From NCBI GenBank assembly GCA_029747585.1, contig JAPEVF010000101.1:1-64000 (forward strand): 64,000 nucleotides of DNA. The letters are read 5' to 3'. A program made the position numbers and the translations under genes. The notes below the pieces were generated by a model. It searched no databases and was not told the DNA's origin. It worked only from the letters and a program-made list of their open reading frames with translations. Source of the stretch: Pleurotus djamor. Lineage: Eukaryota; Basidiomycota; Agaricomycetes; Agaricales; Pleurotaceae. Below are positions 11,401 through 21,835 of the stretch, piece by piece (within the stretch, counting starts at the first letter, position 1; the number at the start of each line of letters is the position of its first letter).

Positions 11401-14400
11401 GATCTGATCGCCTTCTTTGAGTACCTCCGACGTCTTGTTCCCAACGATCCACCCAGACGAGATGTTATTTTCGTAGGTGGCTTGAACAGAGAGAGACTGA
11501 GAGCCAGGTGACTTCACTGAGATAGATTTAATGTTGCCGAAGTCATCATGGTCGTAAGTAGCTTCGGCGCTGTATGCCAAAGTGCCTCCCTCAAAATAGG
11601 TTTCCTTGCAAGAGGCCTGGACCACGACATAGGTCCCTTTGATGACGGCGCTGGTCAGAGCTTTCCATTCATGTGCGGTCTCCTGAATAGCCTTCTGTGT
11701 AGCCGTGTTGCTGACTTTTGTAGAGCGCACGACACCGATGAAAGGGAACTCTTGATAATATGTGGTACTGATGGTCGTTCCAGTGACGGGCAAAGAGGCC
11801 TTGATATTCTCGAAGCCAAGCCAACCGCGACCGTCAAAGGCGTACCGCGCGTTCATATACGTATAGATCTTTTTCTGAGCCACATTCGGCTCGGCGGCGT
11901 AAGGGGTTGATGTGTATTGCTTAACGACGTGGGCGGGGAAGTGTACGAGTTGAGATCGAGTACGAGCTGTCGTACGGGGTTTATGGGCGGCGGATAGCTT
12001 GGCGGTTGGTGCAACATTACGAGCTCCAGCGTTGACTGCAGAGAGAGGAGAAGAGGAAGCATTTGCGGTGTAGGTGGAAGGATCACTAAGGGGTGAGTAC
12101 AAAACCGAAAACTTCGCGCCGAGACCGTTCTCATAACCGGACATGAAGTCAACAGGCTGGGTTTGAGAAGGCGGCATACGAACGACGCGGAACTTCCTAT
12201 CGACATGGTTGAACGTGTTGAGGAGACAATCCGATCGTCCCATGCCTCGGACATCCGACCAGAGCACGAATGACGATGACGTGCGTGGTTGCTTCACGTT
12301 TTTGACAACCTCGAATTCACCATTGACAAAGCGGAGGACACTAACAGTAGTCTCGGCCCTATCACTTGTCTCCTCGAAAGTCGTGATGATATCAACGGTG
12401 TTCGATGAGCACGTTTTCGCTAACGCAATATTTCCATCGTAAGGGATATCCGTCTTGATGGGTTTCTGTGGAGGTAGCAGGCCTTTTCCCGTGGATCGGA
12501 GGAAGTGGAGCTGTAGGCTGCCATTTCCGTCATTGCTGGCTACGACGAAACTGGTCTTTCCATCGTCGTCTTCAGCCGAGTAGGGGAGGAAGGTGGTTTC
12601 ATTAGACCAGAAGATATCTTTTCCTGTGGAAGCCAACGGTTGGTCGGAGCGATAGGCGAGTTTGCCATCCTTCGACTCGATGTACTCGATGTGACAGATT
12701 TCGGCGTCGTCTACGAAGCGGGGATGGAAGAAAATGAGGTCTTCCGCGCTACACAGGGAGAGAAATAAGCAAATGATGTATTATCGTCCCAGCGCTACGA
12801 CTCACCCGTCACCATTCACATCGGCGACAACGACTCGGAGCTTCTCCATCGTGATATCCTCAGGTCCATCACACGGTTCGAGCGCCTTGAACTTCTCGCC
12901 ATCAGAGACGAATTGGACATATCTAATGACAGCGACGCCATCCTTAGAAAGCGAGTAGACGTAGACTAAACCTATACGACCGTTTCCCTAGGGTATAATT
13001 GGTCAGCATCAACGGAGGCACCGGAGTCGAGCACACAAGACATACCACAAAATCTCCAAGATAGAATGTGCCATCCATCGAGTCCGGTGAGAACTCCAGC
13101 GCAGGCTGGGGGGTGTATCCGTTTGTCTTGGATAACAAGACTGTCATGATGAACTTCTCAGAAAACTGCTCGATGTGAAGCTACAAATCCCGCTGAGAAA
13201 GAGGACAGATAGTCCGGCAAAGAAGGCACACACCATGTCCGTCCGGCCGTCGCCGTTGAATTCCAGAGGGAATAAGTGCTTGGGGTACGCCATGGTCTCA
13301 AACGTACTAGTAGCCTTTGCAGGGATTCTACCCGTTCCATCGGAGGCGTGGACGGCAATGTGAAGCTTCTCCTCATCATTAACGATATGCTGAGATGCAA
13401 TGACAACATCGCTGCGACCAGTGGCGTTGACATCCATGGTCATCATCAGCGCTTTGCTACCGTAAACCTCGATATCGAGGGGCTCAACGACCGGGTCGAA
13501 GACATCCGGGCTAGCGTTGACCCAGTTGAACAAAAGAGGGCGGACTCTGTCACCGGTGGAGTCCTCCAAGGCGAGACTGACGAGACGGGTGATGTTGGTA
13601 AGCGGCGCCTGTTCGTATGTGAAAACATGCTTGTGGGCAAGCTTGTTCTTGAACGATGCAGCCAACCCCACGAGGCGTTGATTCATCGAGACGACTGAGC
13701 CACCGACATACCCCATGCGGATGTCAGGGCGAGTCTCGTATGTAAAGACGAGACTACGTTGGTGAGACATGGAAGTCTTCTGATTTCCGCCGTACAGGAT
13801 CTGCTTGATGTAGTAGGCGCCGAGCTTAGCGTCACTTGTGTAAGAGTAGGTGATGTAGTTGGTGAACGCGTCGCGGTGCTCGTTCACGGCCCAGACACGA
13901 GTGGCGCTCAGGCCAACCGCCTTGATATTGGAATCCTGGCGTGGTGCATATAAGAAGAGTTCAGAAAGCAACGGGATGAACAATGACGTACGGGTGTCTT
14001 TCCATAAGTACGCATCGAACCGTCACCTAGATACTCGACCCAATAGTCAGGATTACCGGCGTCGGAGCCGTTCGCAACGATCTTGGACCATTGGTCAATT
14101 TCGTAACGATACTCATTATTGCCGATGTGAACGAGACGCTGGCCGTTGAGACTGTAGTGATCGTGTTTATCATAGTTAACAGTCCCTAAACCAGTCAAAA
14201 TCAGATCATCCAACAGCGCAGCTATATTGCTAGACACTACCGCGGTATCCATCCTTCGCGAAGAGAGGGGAACAACGTTCAATAGAGGAAAGCCCTTTGA
14301 GGGCAAACCCGACACCAATCGAGGTCACCGACTTGCTTGCTGAGTGGTATGAGAGGGAGAGTTCGGGAGCCATTTTTGCGGGCAAGACCTTGAGGGGAAC

Positions 14401-14610
14401 AGTGATGGCGAGTGAGCCCGTCGAATCAACATCGTGCGAGATGGGTAACGTTCCAACGATTTCGCTAGGCATTGAAAAGACTGGAGATGATTGAGATTGG
14501 TTATAGCAAGTGCTTGTCAGCTGTGTAACTCACCAGGGGAGTCAAAGCCTGCCTTTTAACCTGACCACACAATCGACGAAATATGATAAGCGGGGAGTAA
14601 CCTTGAGCAT
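8462..14610 (-). CDS. SpvB/VCBS/YD-repeat (Rhs) giant protein, Tc-toxin B/C-like
   Basis: A single minus-strand gene of about 6 kb encodes roughly 1,850 residues. The N-terminal part matches the SpvB/TcaC N-terminal type (GTLPISHDVDSTGSLAITVP, later LSLSYHSASKS and GVGFALKGLSSIER). The middle contains VCBS/FG-GAP-like repeats (DVNATGRSDVVIAS, EFNGDGRTDMV, VVADVNGDGAEDL). The long remainder is YD/Rhs repeats (YDVLGRQ, YDGLSRL, YDSQGRL) ending in the Rhs core YYFGARFYDPSVSRFLTLDD and NDPVNYVDVNGN. This order is that of bacterial Tc-toxin TcB plus TcC shells. At least eight introns of about 50-60 bp interrupt it, for example 14186-14240, and every junction read keeps frame, so it is a host-expressed gene and not contamination. 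Start is uncertain: first solid Met 14472, a possible upstream exon from 14610, and open frame further upstream. The stop near 8462 lies beyond Ns at 8529-8572 and is provisional. Confidence 0.8.
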
Positions 14611-14619
14611 AACGCTGTT

Positions 14620-15510
14620 GCGAGCGAAGAAGACATTAAGGGTTTCTGATCCCTGACTTGTGTGGAGGCCTTTGAGGACGCACGATCGAAGCGGGGAAGA
14701 GCTTGATAACAGCACGCCCAACTAGGTGGTTTCTCTTCTAGATAAAATGTCTAGAGTTAGTCCTTGATGTGATTTAGAAGGAAGGGTTGATAGAAGGCTG
14801 CACCAGTTCAGTGAGTTTGGATTGTGTAGGCACTCCGGTCCAAGCAAGTTCAAGTCCAAGTTACCAAATGGTGCTGCGAGATGGACAAGGAGGCAATCCG
14901 CCTGGATCGCAGCAAGTGGAGAAACGCGCCTGGACTTGTAAGGAGCTTCGATGTGACGTGATTGCGATCTGAGGGCTTACAGTTTCATGTCATTTAAGCT
15001 CGATAAAGGCTTCGGCGACTTCATTGCCATGTCGAACAACGAGAATCATCAACGGTGGACGCGACGAAGTGGATGAAACGAAAAAAGCGCCCTGGCGCTA
15101 GTTGGGGCCGGGAATTGCCGTCCTCGAACTGGGCAGCTAGTGACAGTGGTCCACCTGGATTGATCCGATTGAACGGATTCAGTAGCTCAAGGAACCGACG
15201 AGCTTGAACTGCCGGTGCAGAAACCATTTCCCATGCTTAAAGATGTCAACTTGACGACGATGGGCCTACTCCTCTAAAGGAATCGTGAACACGAAAACCA
15301 AGCTGCTGGCTCAGACGACACGGTTGATGAAGGGACCGTATCTAGAATATTGAAGGACTCCTTGGTCGACATCACGTTTGCGTATGCACCTATTCGGTCG
15401 GCAAATATCTTCTGTGTCTGCCACTGTCATTCACATGAAGTTGAAAGGAAACCGTCAATATAACCTTGCCTATCCGAGCGAAATCCTCATAATCATAGCG
15501 ATATTGTCAA
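14620..15510. other. Upstream region of the Rhs gene
   Basis: No independent gene is supported. The minus frame of the Rhs gene stays open back to about 14722, where an acceptor-like CCACCTAG follows a branch-point-like CTAAC, so a further 5' exon of that gene may lie here. A 68-codon minus frame at 15021-15227 has no recognisable feature. Confidence 0.4.
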
Positions 15511-15519
15511 CGAGGCTAG

Positions 15520-15816
15520 ATGGCCTCACGTACTTCGATCCTCCGCAAACTCACAAGATCAGTAAGTAAAGTTCGAACGCCTAATCTCCCTCTCCGGATT
15601 TCTCTCACGTCGCTGTCGGTCGCCGTGAGTCTTACATTCTTTCCTTTTCCAAGTATACTTAAAGTGGTCATTTACGTAGGCACTAGAGGTTATCTACCGT
15701 CGCAAAGTAGTTTGCTCCGCGACAGAAATGCACATGGAAATAATCAACTCAATCCATCAATTAGTTGAAACCTCATTCGGTACCATGCTCTATGGTTGTT
15801 GTGTGTACGCGACGCC
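15520..15816 (+). CDS. Possible small two-exon gene, unrecognised
   Basis: I do not recognise this. An exon starting MASRTSILRKLTRS at 15520 ends at a strong donor (GTAAGT). An acceptor TTTACGTAG at about 15679 leads into an open frame beginning ALEVIYRRKVVCSATE and ending CCVYATPP and TGA. The product would be about 68 residues, without signal peptide or membrane segment. The splice signals are good, but there is no family match and no neighbour context. It could be a fragment of an older gene. Confidence 0.27.
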
Positions 15817-16285
15817 ACCTTGAAATTCGGCGCCAAGCTCCTCAAGCTTTCGTCAAAGCCTTGTTTGTTCCTCTACTAGAAGATCACGGATCTGCCGAAG
15901 CCTCCCTCATCCTTTGTCCCGTTTGGTCGACGCGTTCAGTCAAACGTCCAGTGGGAGTTTACCGAATACAACGACTGAAGCCCCATAAAAATCCTGCCTC
16001 GACGCCGCTGAACCTTCTGGTCTGATTTCATTCTCGAAACACGACATTTCTGAGATGACTTATATTAAATTATCAGATCTTCGATGTCTGGCAGAAATGC
16101 CTTCTTCAAAACGTGCGTAGTGCGCTCATATCGCAGCTCACACGACCCTCAAGGAATCTCTCAATCAACCAACACATAATGTCTATGAGTTGCCCCTTCC
16201 TGGCCTTCTGTTTGCATGGCATCTCTATGGAGCCGATGGAAGCCTCCTTCCTTGGAATCAGGACTAACACGGCACCGAGAGTGGG
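15817..16285. other. Intergenic, nothing recognised
   Basis: Short frames only. The far end supplies the promoter of copy 1 of the unknown gene family. Confidence 0.4.
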
Positions 16286-16292
16286 TATAAAG
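16286..16292 (+). promoter_or_regulatory. TATA-like box upstream of family copy 1
   Basis: TATAAAG lies about 77 bp before the ATG at 16363. Copies 2 and 4 of the same family have TATA-like boxes at 44-51 bp, supporting a functional core promoter. Confidence 0.45.
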
Positions 16293-16362
16293 GCGATTTA
16301 ATAAAGACACTGAATTCCTAACTGGCCTGCAAACCCGTNCCCCCCGACTTCAACTTCTAGTC

Positions 16363-17309
16363 ATGAGCAATAAATTCATCAATCACCTTACCCCTCCGGG
16401 TGGGACAGCCTTCTTTAAACGGTACGATTTCATATTTTCCTTTCGTTATCACATCTACTGTATCTCATCACAACCGTATCAGCGAGGAAATCATGCTTTT
16501 CGACCATAGAGGCCGTTCGTCTGACGGTGAAGTGGTCTGGTGGGTCTCCATATACCAGTGACAAGTACTGTACCGGAGCCCTTCCTACCGATCCGGACTT
16601 TGTCAAGAAAGGCGGCGCTATCATCATCGTCATGATCAGTCATGGATACCTCTACACATTCGACAATAGTTGGATCAGACAAGAATTCACTATCTCGTAC
16701 GACAGGAAGATAGCCAGGCATGTCCGAACCCTTCCCATTTCCTATAGTGGCCATGAAAGCTCCACCAAAGCCCTAGCGTGTGAGGTCCTCTCCTCTTTTC
16801 AAGTCGGAAAATAACCCTGAATCCATTCACACTAGACGATATCCACTTTGAAATGGATCTAATCCTCTACAAAAATCGCGGAAACGAAACCTTTGTTTTC
16901 CCCGCCCAGTTTCGAGAGTCCTTTGTCACGATACCTGATACTGCAGCCAGCGGCTATGAAGTTGGCAACGGAGCTGTGTTCGGACTTAGGAAGGAAGGTT
17001 CAATCGAGGTCGACGTGTCGCATGTACCTCTTCGAGGATTGACCGTTCTCAAGTGCTACGACCCCAAAGAAACCCTGAAAATTGGTAGGTGGTCCAGCCT
17101 GTGGCTTAACTCCGAACGCGCTTTGCTAAATTCCTTCTCTCCAGAGTTTTCTCATAAATCCATCCATAGGGACGTGAGTGATAGCTTCGCTTCGCTCCCT
17201 CCCTGTAGGCACAATGAACTAACCCCATCGTCCTATGATGGGTTCTTTGTAGGGCAAGGACAGTAATACTCTCAATCAAACCGTTGAGATCAAGTTGTCA
17301 GATTTCTAG
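16363..17309 (+). pseudogene. Unknown family copy 1, frameshifted by a 7-bp insertion
   Basis: First of four paralogues in this window. The five-exon layout is conserved: exon 1 ends at 16421 (LTPPGGTAFFKR), exon 2 from 16483 (EEIMLFD), exon 3 from about 16837 (FEMDLILYKNRGNETFVFPA), a short exon 4 (FSHKSIHRD) and exon 5 ending VEIKLSDF at TAG 17307-17309. In exon 2, CAGTGAC (16556-16562) is inserted between the codons for IY and KYCTGA, relative to all other copies. It creates an in-frame TGA and shifts the frame; everything downstream is open in the shifted frame. Unless a splice variant removes it, the protein would stop after about 45 residues. The family's function is unknown; no signal peptide or membrane segment is visible. 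Confidence 0.7.
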
Positions 17310-17960
17310 TTTGGTGGTCACCTCTAGTTAAATTCGCAGATTAGAAACGGAAACCCTCATACTACGAGATGTACACTGGTCGTATCTGGGTTAATACTGT
17401 CTGAATCCTCCCTGCACTTGGTCGAAGAATCTAATCAGATTATCGTATATGACCATAATGGAGGCGCTTAGTATCAACGGCGCTTGGGTACAAGTTGGCC
17501 AAACTTGGGCTCAACTTAGGCTGGAAAGTTGAAACCAACTAGAAACCAACCTCCCTCAAGTCTGTTTACCAACTCTATACTGTGCGAGGCGATAATACCA
17601 ACGTGTCTGCTCAGCGTAGGATTCTGCGGAAAGCGATTCTGGACGTTCACTTTGCACCCGGAAGGTCGGAAGATGACTTAGCGGCGGGCTTTCGACCTGC
17701 CTCAAACCTGCCTACAATCGATCTACAACACTCAAGGTCGGTAGGTTACTCGGTCTTTACTCAGAGGCAGAACTCACTCTCGTGCGACGCCTCGGAACCT
17801 TTCAACTTCGACTGTGGTGTCCCTCACCGTCTCGTCGGAGACTACAGGATACAAATCACACATCAGTATAGGCATCATATCGTACGATGCGTCAAATATC
17901 TAACTCGATAGAATTAGATCAACCGAGTTTCTAGACGAATCTCCCGGTGTATTAAAATCG
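17310..17960. other. Spacer between family copy 1 and the relic
   Basis: No gene is supported. A plus frame of 109 codons at 17582-17911 has no recognisable motif. Confidence 0.4.
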
Positions 17961-17962
17961 CA

Positions 17963-18178
17963 GTCACGAAAGCTTCGTCTTCTCTGCCTAATTCCAACTG
18001 AGAGCCTTGTTCGCGTCCCCAAGCTCCAGCACCTTAGCTATGAAATCAGAAAGGGTGCTGCCATGTTTGGATTCATCAAGGAGACAGCCGACATCGAACA
18101 GGCCCACTTCCACTTCCACGCATGCGCCGTGTGCTGACCGTTACCAAGACGGTCAAAATCGTCACAATCACTGGTAAG
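17963..18178 (+). pseudogene. Exon-3 relic of the unknown family
   Basis: This stretch aligns with exon 3 of the intact copies. HESFVFSA is readable at its start (17965 on), followed by TAA where others have AAG. After small length changes, YEIRKGAAMFGFIKE corresponds to the YE-GAVFGL-KE part of the others, and the end is a degraded version of LTVIKCYDP-TLK just before a GT. No upstream exons are recognisable. It is the remains of a fifth copy lying between copies 1 and 2. Confidence 0.62.
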
Positions 18179-18553
18179 TTTAACTACAGATATTTTAGCA
18201 CAGTAGCTCGCATTCACACCCATAGATTATGCCCAAGATTCTATCACTATACCCCAGACTCCTCAATATGGTGCGTGCAGAGCTTACTCGGAGCCAAGGC
18301 CAAAAAATCGACTCCAGTGCGCCACTAACCTTTTAATTCGTTTCGAATCCACTACGCGTTGTCGTGCAAACTACTTACTCTGATCGATTCCGCTGATCCA
18401 AGTCATCGTACATTAAGACCCGGGTGACCTTGATGAACTCGTAGGTCCGACGTTTGAAATGAGGCTACCATGCCCGCTCGAACCGCTCTTCTTGTTTGAT
18501 CCCTGCCCAGTGCCTACTCGACACTTTCGCAACGGCGCCAGTGATTCTGTTTC

Positions 18554-18560
18554 TATAAAG
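18554..18560 (+). promoter_or_regulatory. TATA-like box of family copy 2
   Basis: TATAAAG is about 51 bp before the ATG at 18605. The surrounding 130 bp resembles the region upstream of copy 3, sharing CATGCCCG and GCCTACTCGACA words in the same order, so the promoter was duplicated with the gene. Confidence 0.5.
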
Positions 18561-18604
18561 TCTCTCTGAGTTCATATATACTCCTCAGTGGTGCGAGGAT
18601 CAGC

Positions 18605-19527
18605 ATGACCACCTTCATCGACTGCCTCACCCCTCCAAGTGGAACATCGTTCTTTAAACAGTACTGTACCCTTTGTTCCTACTGTCTCTATCACTCTGCT
18701 GATCGACATCATGTCTACTACTAGCGAGGAAATCAATATCCTTGACTATCAAAAACGCCCCGACCATGGCGAGGTGCGATGGACAGCCTCTATGTACAAG
18801 TACTGCATAGGAGCCCCCCCAGACGATCCTGACTTCAAGAAGAAAGGCGGCGCCATCGTCCTCATCTTTATCCACCACGGATTCTGCTACGACGATAGTT
18901 CCGATTGGGCAACTCAAGACTTTACCACTGAATTCGATCATCAAGATGCCCAACTTGTCAGGATCCTTCCCATGTCCCTCTCCGCCTCGGAGACAACGGG
19001 GTACAAAGCCCACATCAGTAAGCACGACTCTGTTCGTCTTCCATGGTCCGGCATCGTCACATCATATGCGCTTTAGACCAAACCAATTTCCAAATGGATC
19101 TCCCCATGTACAGAAACCGCGGGCATGAAAGCTTCGTCTTCTCGGCCAAGTTCCAGGAGAGCTTCGTTCGTGTACCTTTGACCTGGTCTATTGGTTGCGA
19201 GGCTGCAAGTGGCGCCTTCTTTGGACTTCAAAAGGAGGTTAAGGACAAGCCCTTGACCGCTCATGCGCCAGTTCGTGCATTGACCGTCATCAAGTGCTAC
19301 GACCCTACGAAGACCCTCAAAGTTAGTGAGTATCTCGGAATTTGCTTGTATATCAAGGGGTTTTAATTTACGGCTGTTCTTTCAGAATTCAGGCACTTTA
19401 CCACTTCAGCTGCCCCGGTAAGTCCAGTCCCTTTCTGAGCCGAGAAGCTTTTCGTTATTGACATGCACATTAGGGCGTACAGAACAGCCTCACTCGCGAT
19501 TTGGAGATTAAGTTGTCCGAATTTTAG
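18605..19527 (+). CDS. Unknown family copy 2, intact
   Basis: Five exons with intron phases 2, 1, 1, 0 give a protein of about 229 residues. Readable landmarks in order: LTPPSGTSFFK; EEINILDYQKRPDHGEVRW; YKYCIGAPPDDPDFKKKGGA; a hydrophobic IVLIFIHHGF; YRNRGHESFVFSAKFQESFV; APVRALTVIKCYDPTKTLK; and the end DLEIKLSEF with TAG at 19525-19527. There is no signal peptide, no long transmembrane helix and few cysteines, so a soluble, probably beta-rich cytosolic protein is inferred. I know of no family it belongs to. All reading frames and splice sites are intact, so this is probably an expressed member. It lies 1.88 kb upstream of its closest relative, copy 3, in direct orientation. Confidence 0.78.
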
Positions 19528-20485
19528 TTTCGTGTATCGATATAGCCGTCCAGATTGAGTTCCATAGCATTTCAAATGTAAATGTGCACACCGGATCGTA
19601 CAAATTCAGCCTCCATTCATGAACGAACCGTCCATGGATAATTCTAAAGCTGTATGTCCCGACATGCTGCTGCACAATTAACGTTCTTCTTGACTGGTAC
19701 ACGAAACAAGCCAGCCTTCCTTCCAACTACATAACATCATCGCCCTTGGTTTGGGGTTGTCTCTAGTACAGGGGTCTTTACAGGAGGGCACTCCTCGATA
19801 AGCGCCCGTCATCGTTCACCTGATCGGTTGCCTCGTTCCGTTTCTCCCTCTAACTGCCACGGGAGAGCAGACTGCGCGTTTACCTCGGGCTCTGCACTGG
19901 ATGCAGGTCCGAATGTCGCGCGACATGCCTCGCTGCAGTGGTCTGCTCGTACTCCAGAAGGCTATGGCCTCGTCCCAGGTGAGTTGTCTAGGTACTGCCT
20001 TCCTTCTGGGGTCGTTCTAACTCGCATATTAACTCGCTACAGCTGCCCTACTTACTACCGGCCTTGTTACCCGAGCTACACAAGTGCTCAACTGTGCTGC
20101 TCGCGCAGTGTCAATCCCGTTTGAAGCTTGAAACATGTGCATGAATATTGAATGACATCAAGCGAATCGAGTGTGCCGCTAGCCTCTACTTCGTATTCGA
20201 TGGTAAGCAGCCCGGATCTTACTCAGTCCGATTTGAAATTTCTTAATCAAACTTGAAGTTATGCTCAGATGACTCCTGCCCTTTCAAAAGTGAAACAAGC
20301 TAGCTACATACGTCAACGGCAGTTTAGCAGTTGGCTCAACGCCATGAAAGAAGGCCGTTATCATGCCCGTTTGAAACGCACTTTTTGGACCGATCTATGC
20401 CTACTCGACAATCTCGCGATGGCATCAACGACGAACCGTCCTACATAAGGCTGGGTGTACGCTCTTCAGCGGCCTCAGCATCATC
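19528..20485. other. Spacer and promoter region before family copy 3
   Basis: No gene is supported. The last 130 bp resembles the copy 2 promoter. A TATA-like ACATAAGG sits near 20444. Confidence 0.4.
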
Positions 20486-21401
20486 ATGACTACCTTCGTT
20501 GACTGTCTCACCCCTCCAAGTGGTACATCGTTTTTCAAGCGGTACTATCCCCTCTATACTTACGCCCAACCCCATTCTGCTCACTAAATTCTTGTCTAGC
20601 GAGGAAATTAAAATCCTCGACTATCAAAAGCGCCCTGACCATGGCGAAGTGCGTTGGTCGGCCACCTTGTACAAGTACTGCATAGGCGCTCCCCCCACCG
20701 ATCCCGAATTCGAGAAGAAAGGCGGCGCGGTCGTTCTGGTTTTTATCCACCACGGATTCGTTTTCGACGACAGCAACGATTGGACGATGCAAAAATTCAC
20801 TACTGAATTCGATCTCCGAGATGCCCAGCTCCTTAGGGTCCTTCCCATGTCCCTCACCTCGTCGGAGACCACAGGGTATAAAGCCCACATAAGTGAGTAC
20901 CATCTTAGTCACGAAGACCACCCACCAATGCCGCACATCCATATCCTTGAAAGACGAAACCAATTTTCAAATGGATTTACCCATGTACAAGAATCGTGGC
21001 CATGAAAGTTTTGTTTTCTCTGCGAAATTCCGGGAGAGCTTTGCTCGTGTCCCTCAGACCTAGACTGTTGGTTACGAAAACGAACACGGTGCTGTCTCTG
21101 CAATTTTTAAGGCGTCCTCGAACCAGCCAATCGCCGCACATGCACCAATTCGTGCGTTGACGGTCATCAAGTGCTTCGACCCGACAAAAACTCTCAAGAT
21201 CAGTGAGCTTGCTGTTTCGCTTATGTGTATCTAGTCATCTCTAAGTGACACTTGTTCTCCCAGAATTTCGACACTTTACCGAGGGTACTTCGGCGAGTCC
21301 AGTCCATCCCTCTTTCGTGACTCATCACCTCATTGATTCAATACTAGGACAAAGAACTCAACAAACTCAGCCGCGACGTTGAAATCAAGTTATCCGACTA
21401 G
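20486..21401 (+). pseudogene. Unknown family copy 3, in-frame TAG in exon 3
   Basis: Closest to copy 2 at both DNA and protein level, with the same five-exon layout. Exon 2 carries EEIKILDYQKRPDHGEVRW and exon 3 begins FQMDLPMYKNRGHESFVFSA. At 21061-21063 the codon is TAG where copy 2 has TGG (VPLTW against VPQT-stop). The frame beyond it is otherwise open through AHAPIRALTVIKCFDPTKTL to DVEIKLSD and TAG at 21399-21401. The last intron uses a GC donor (GCGAGT). The continued conservation after the stop suggests a recent nonsense change, a sequencing error or, less likely, readthrough. Confidence 0.7.
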
Positions 21402-21835
21402 TAGTACTACGTATCTCGCCCTGTACTCTCGTGTATATGACTATCTACGATGTCTCGACGTACAGATACGGACACTTGCTCACGAGCAAACCGTCCGTGA
21501 TCCATCCGAACCTATGAAATACTTCTATTATACAAGTTAATGATATTACAGCTTGCTTTGCTTGCGATTACACTGAGACCCAGACGAGGCGGAGTGACAC
21601 TCGTGTTTGTGTCACCTGCGCAACGAGCAGCGAGTCTGATCCATATCCATTGAGGGCACCTGCTAAGCTCCGCGAGCGAAAAGTCGTGGAAGAGTTGAAA
21701 GGCAGGCCGCTGGTATTTTGATGAAAATAATACAACGATCCAACGGACGAGCTTAGTTATATGGTCCGCTGTGTCAACCAGAACGTGGTAGAGAGGAGAG
21801 GTGGGGGAATGAAAGAGTTATATCAATAAGCGAAC
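21402..21835. other. Intergenic, copy 3 to BTB gene A
   Basis: Convergent 3' flanks. Nothing recognised. Confidence 0.4.

Noticed and set aside
8462..14610. Bacterial contamination as explanation for the Rhs/Tc-like gene
   Set aside because: At least eight frame-preserving spliceosomal introns of fungal size interrupt it, and flanking sequence is fungal.
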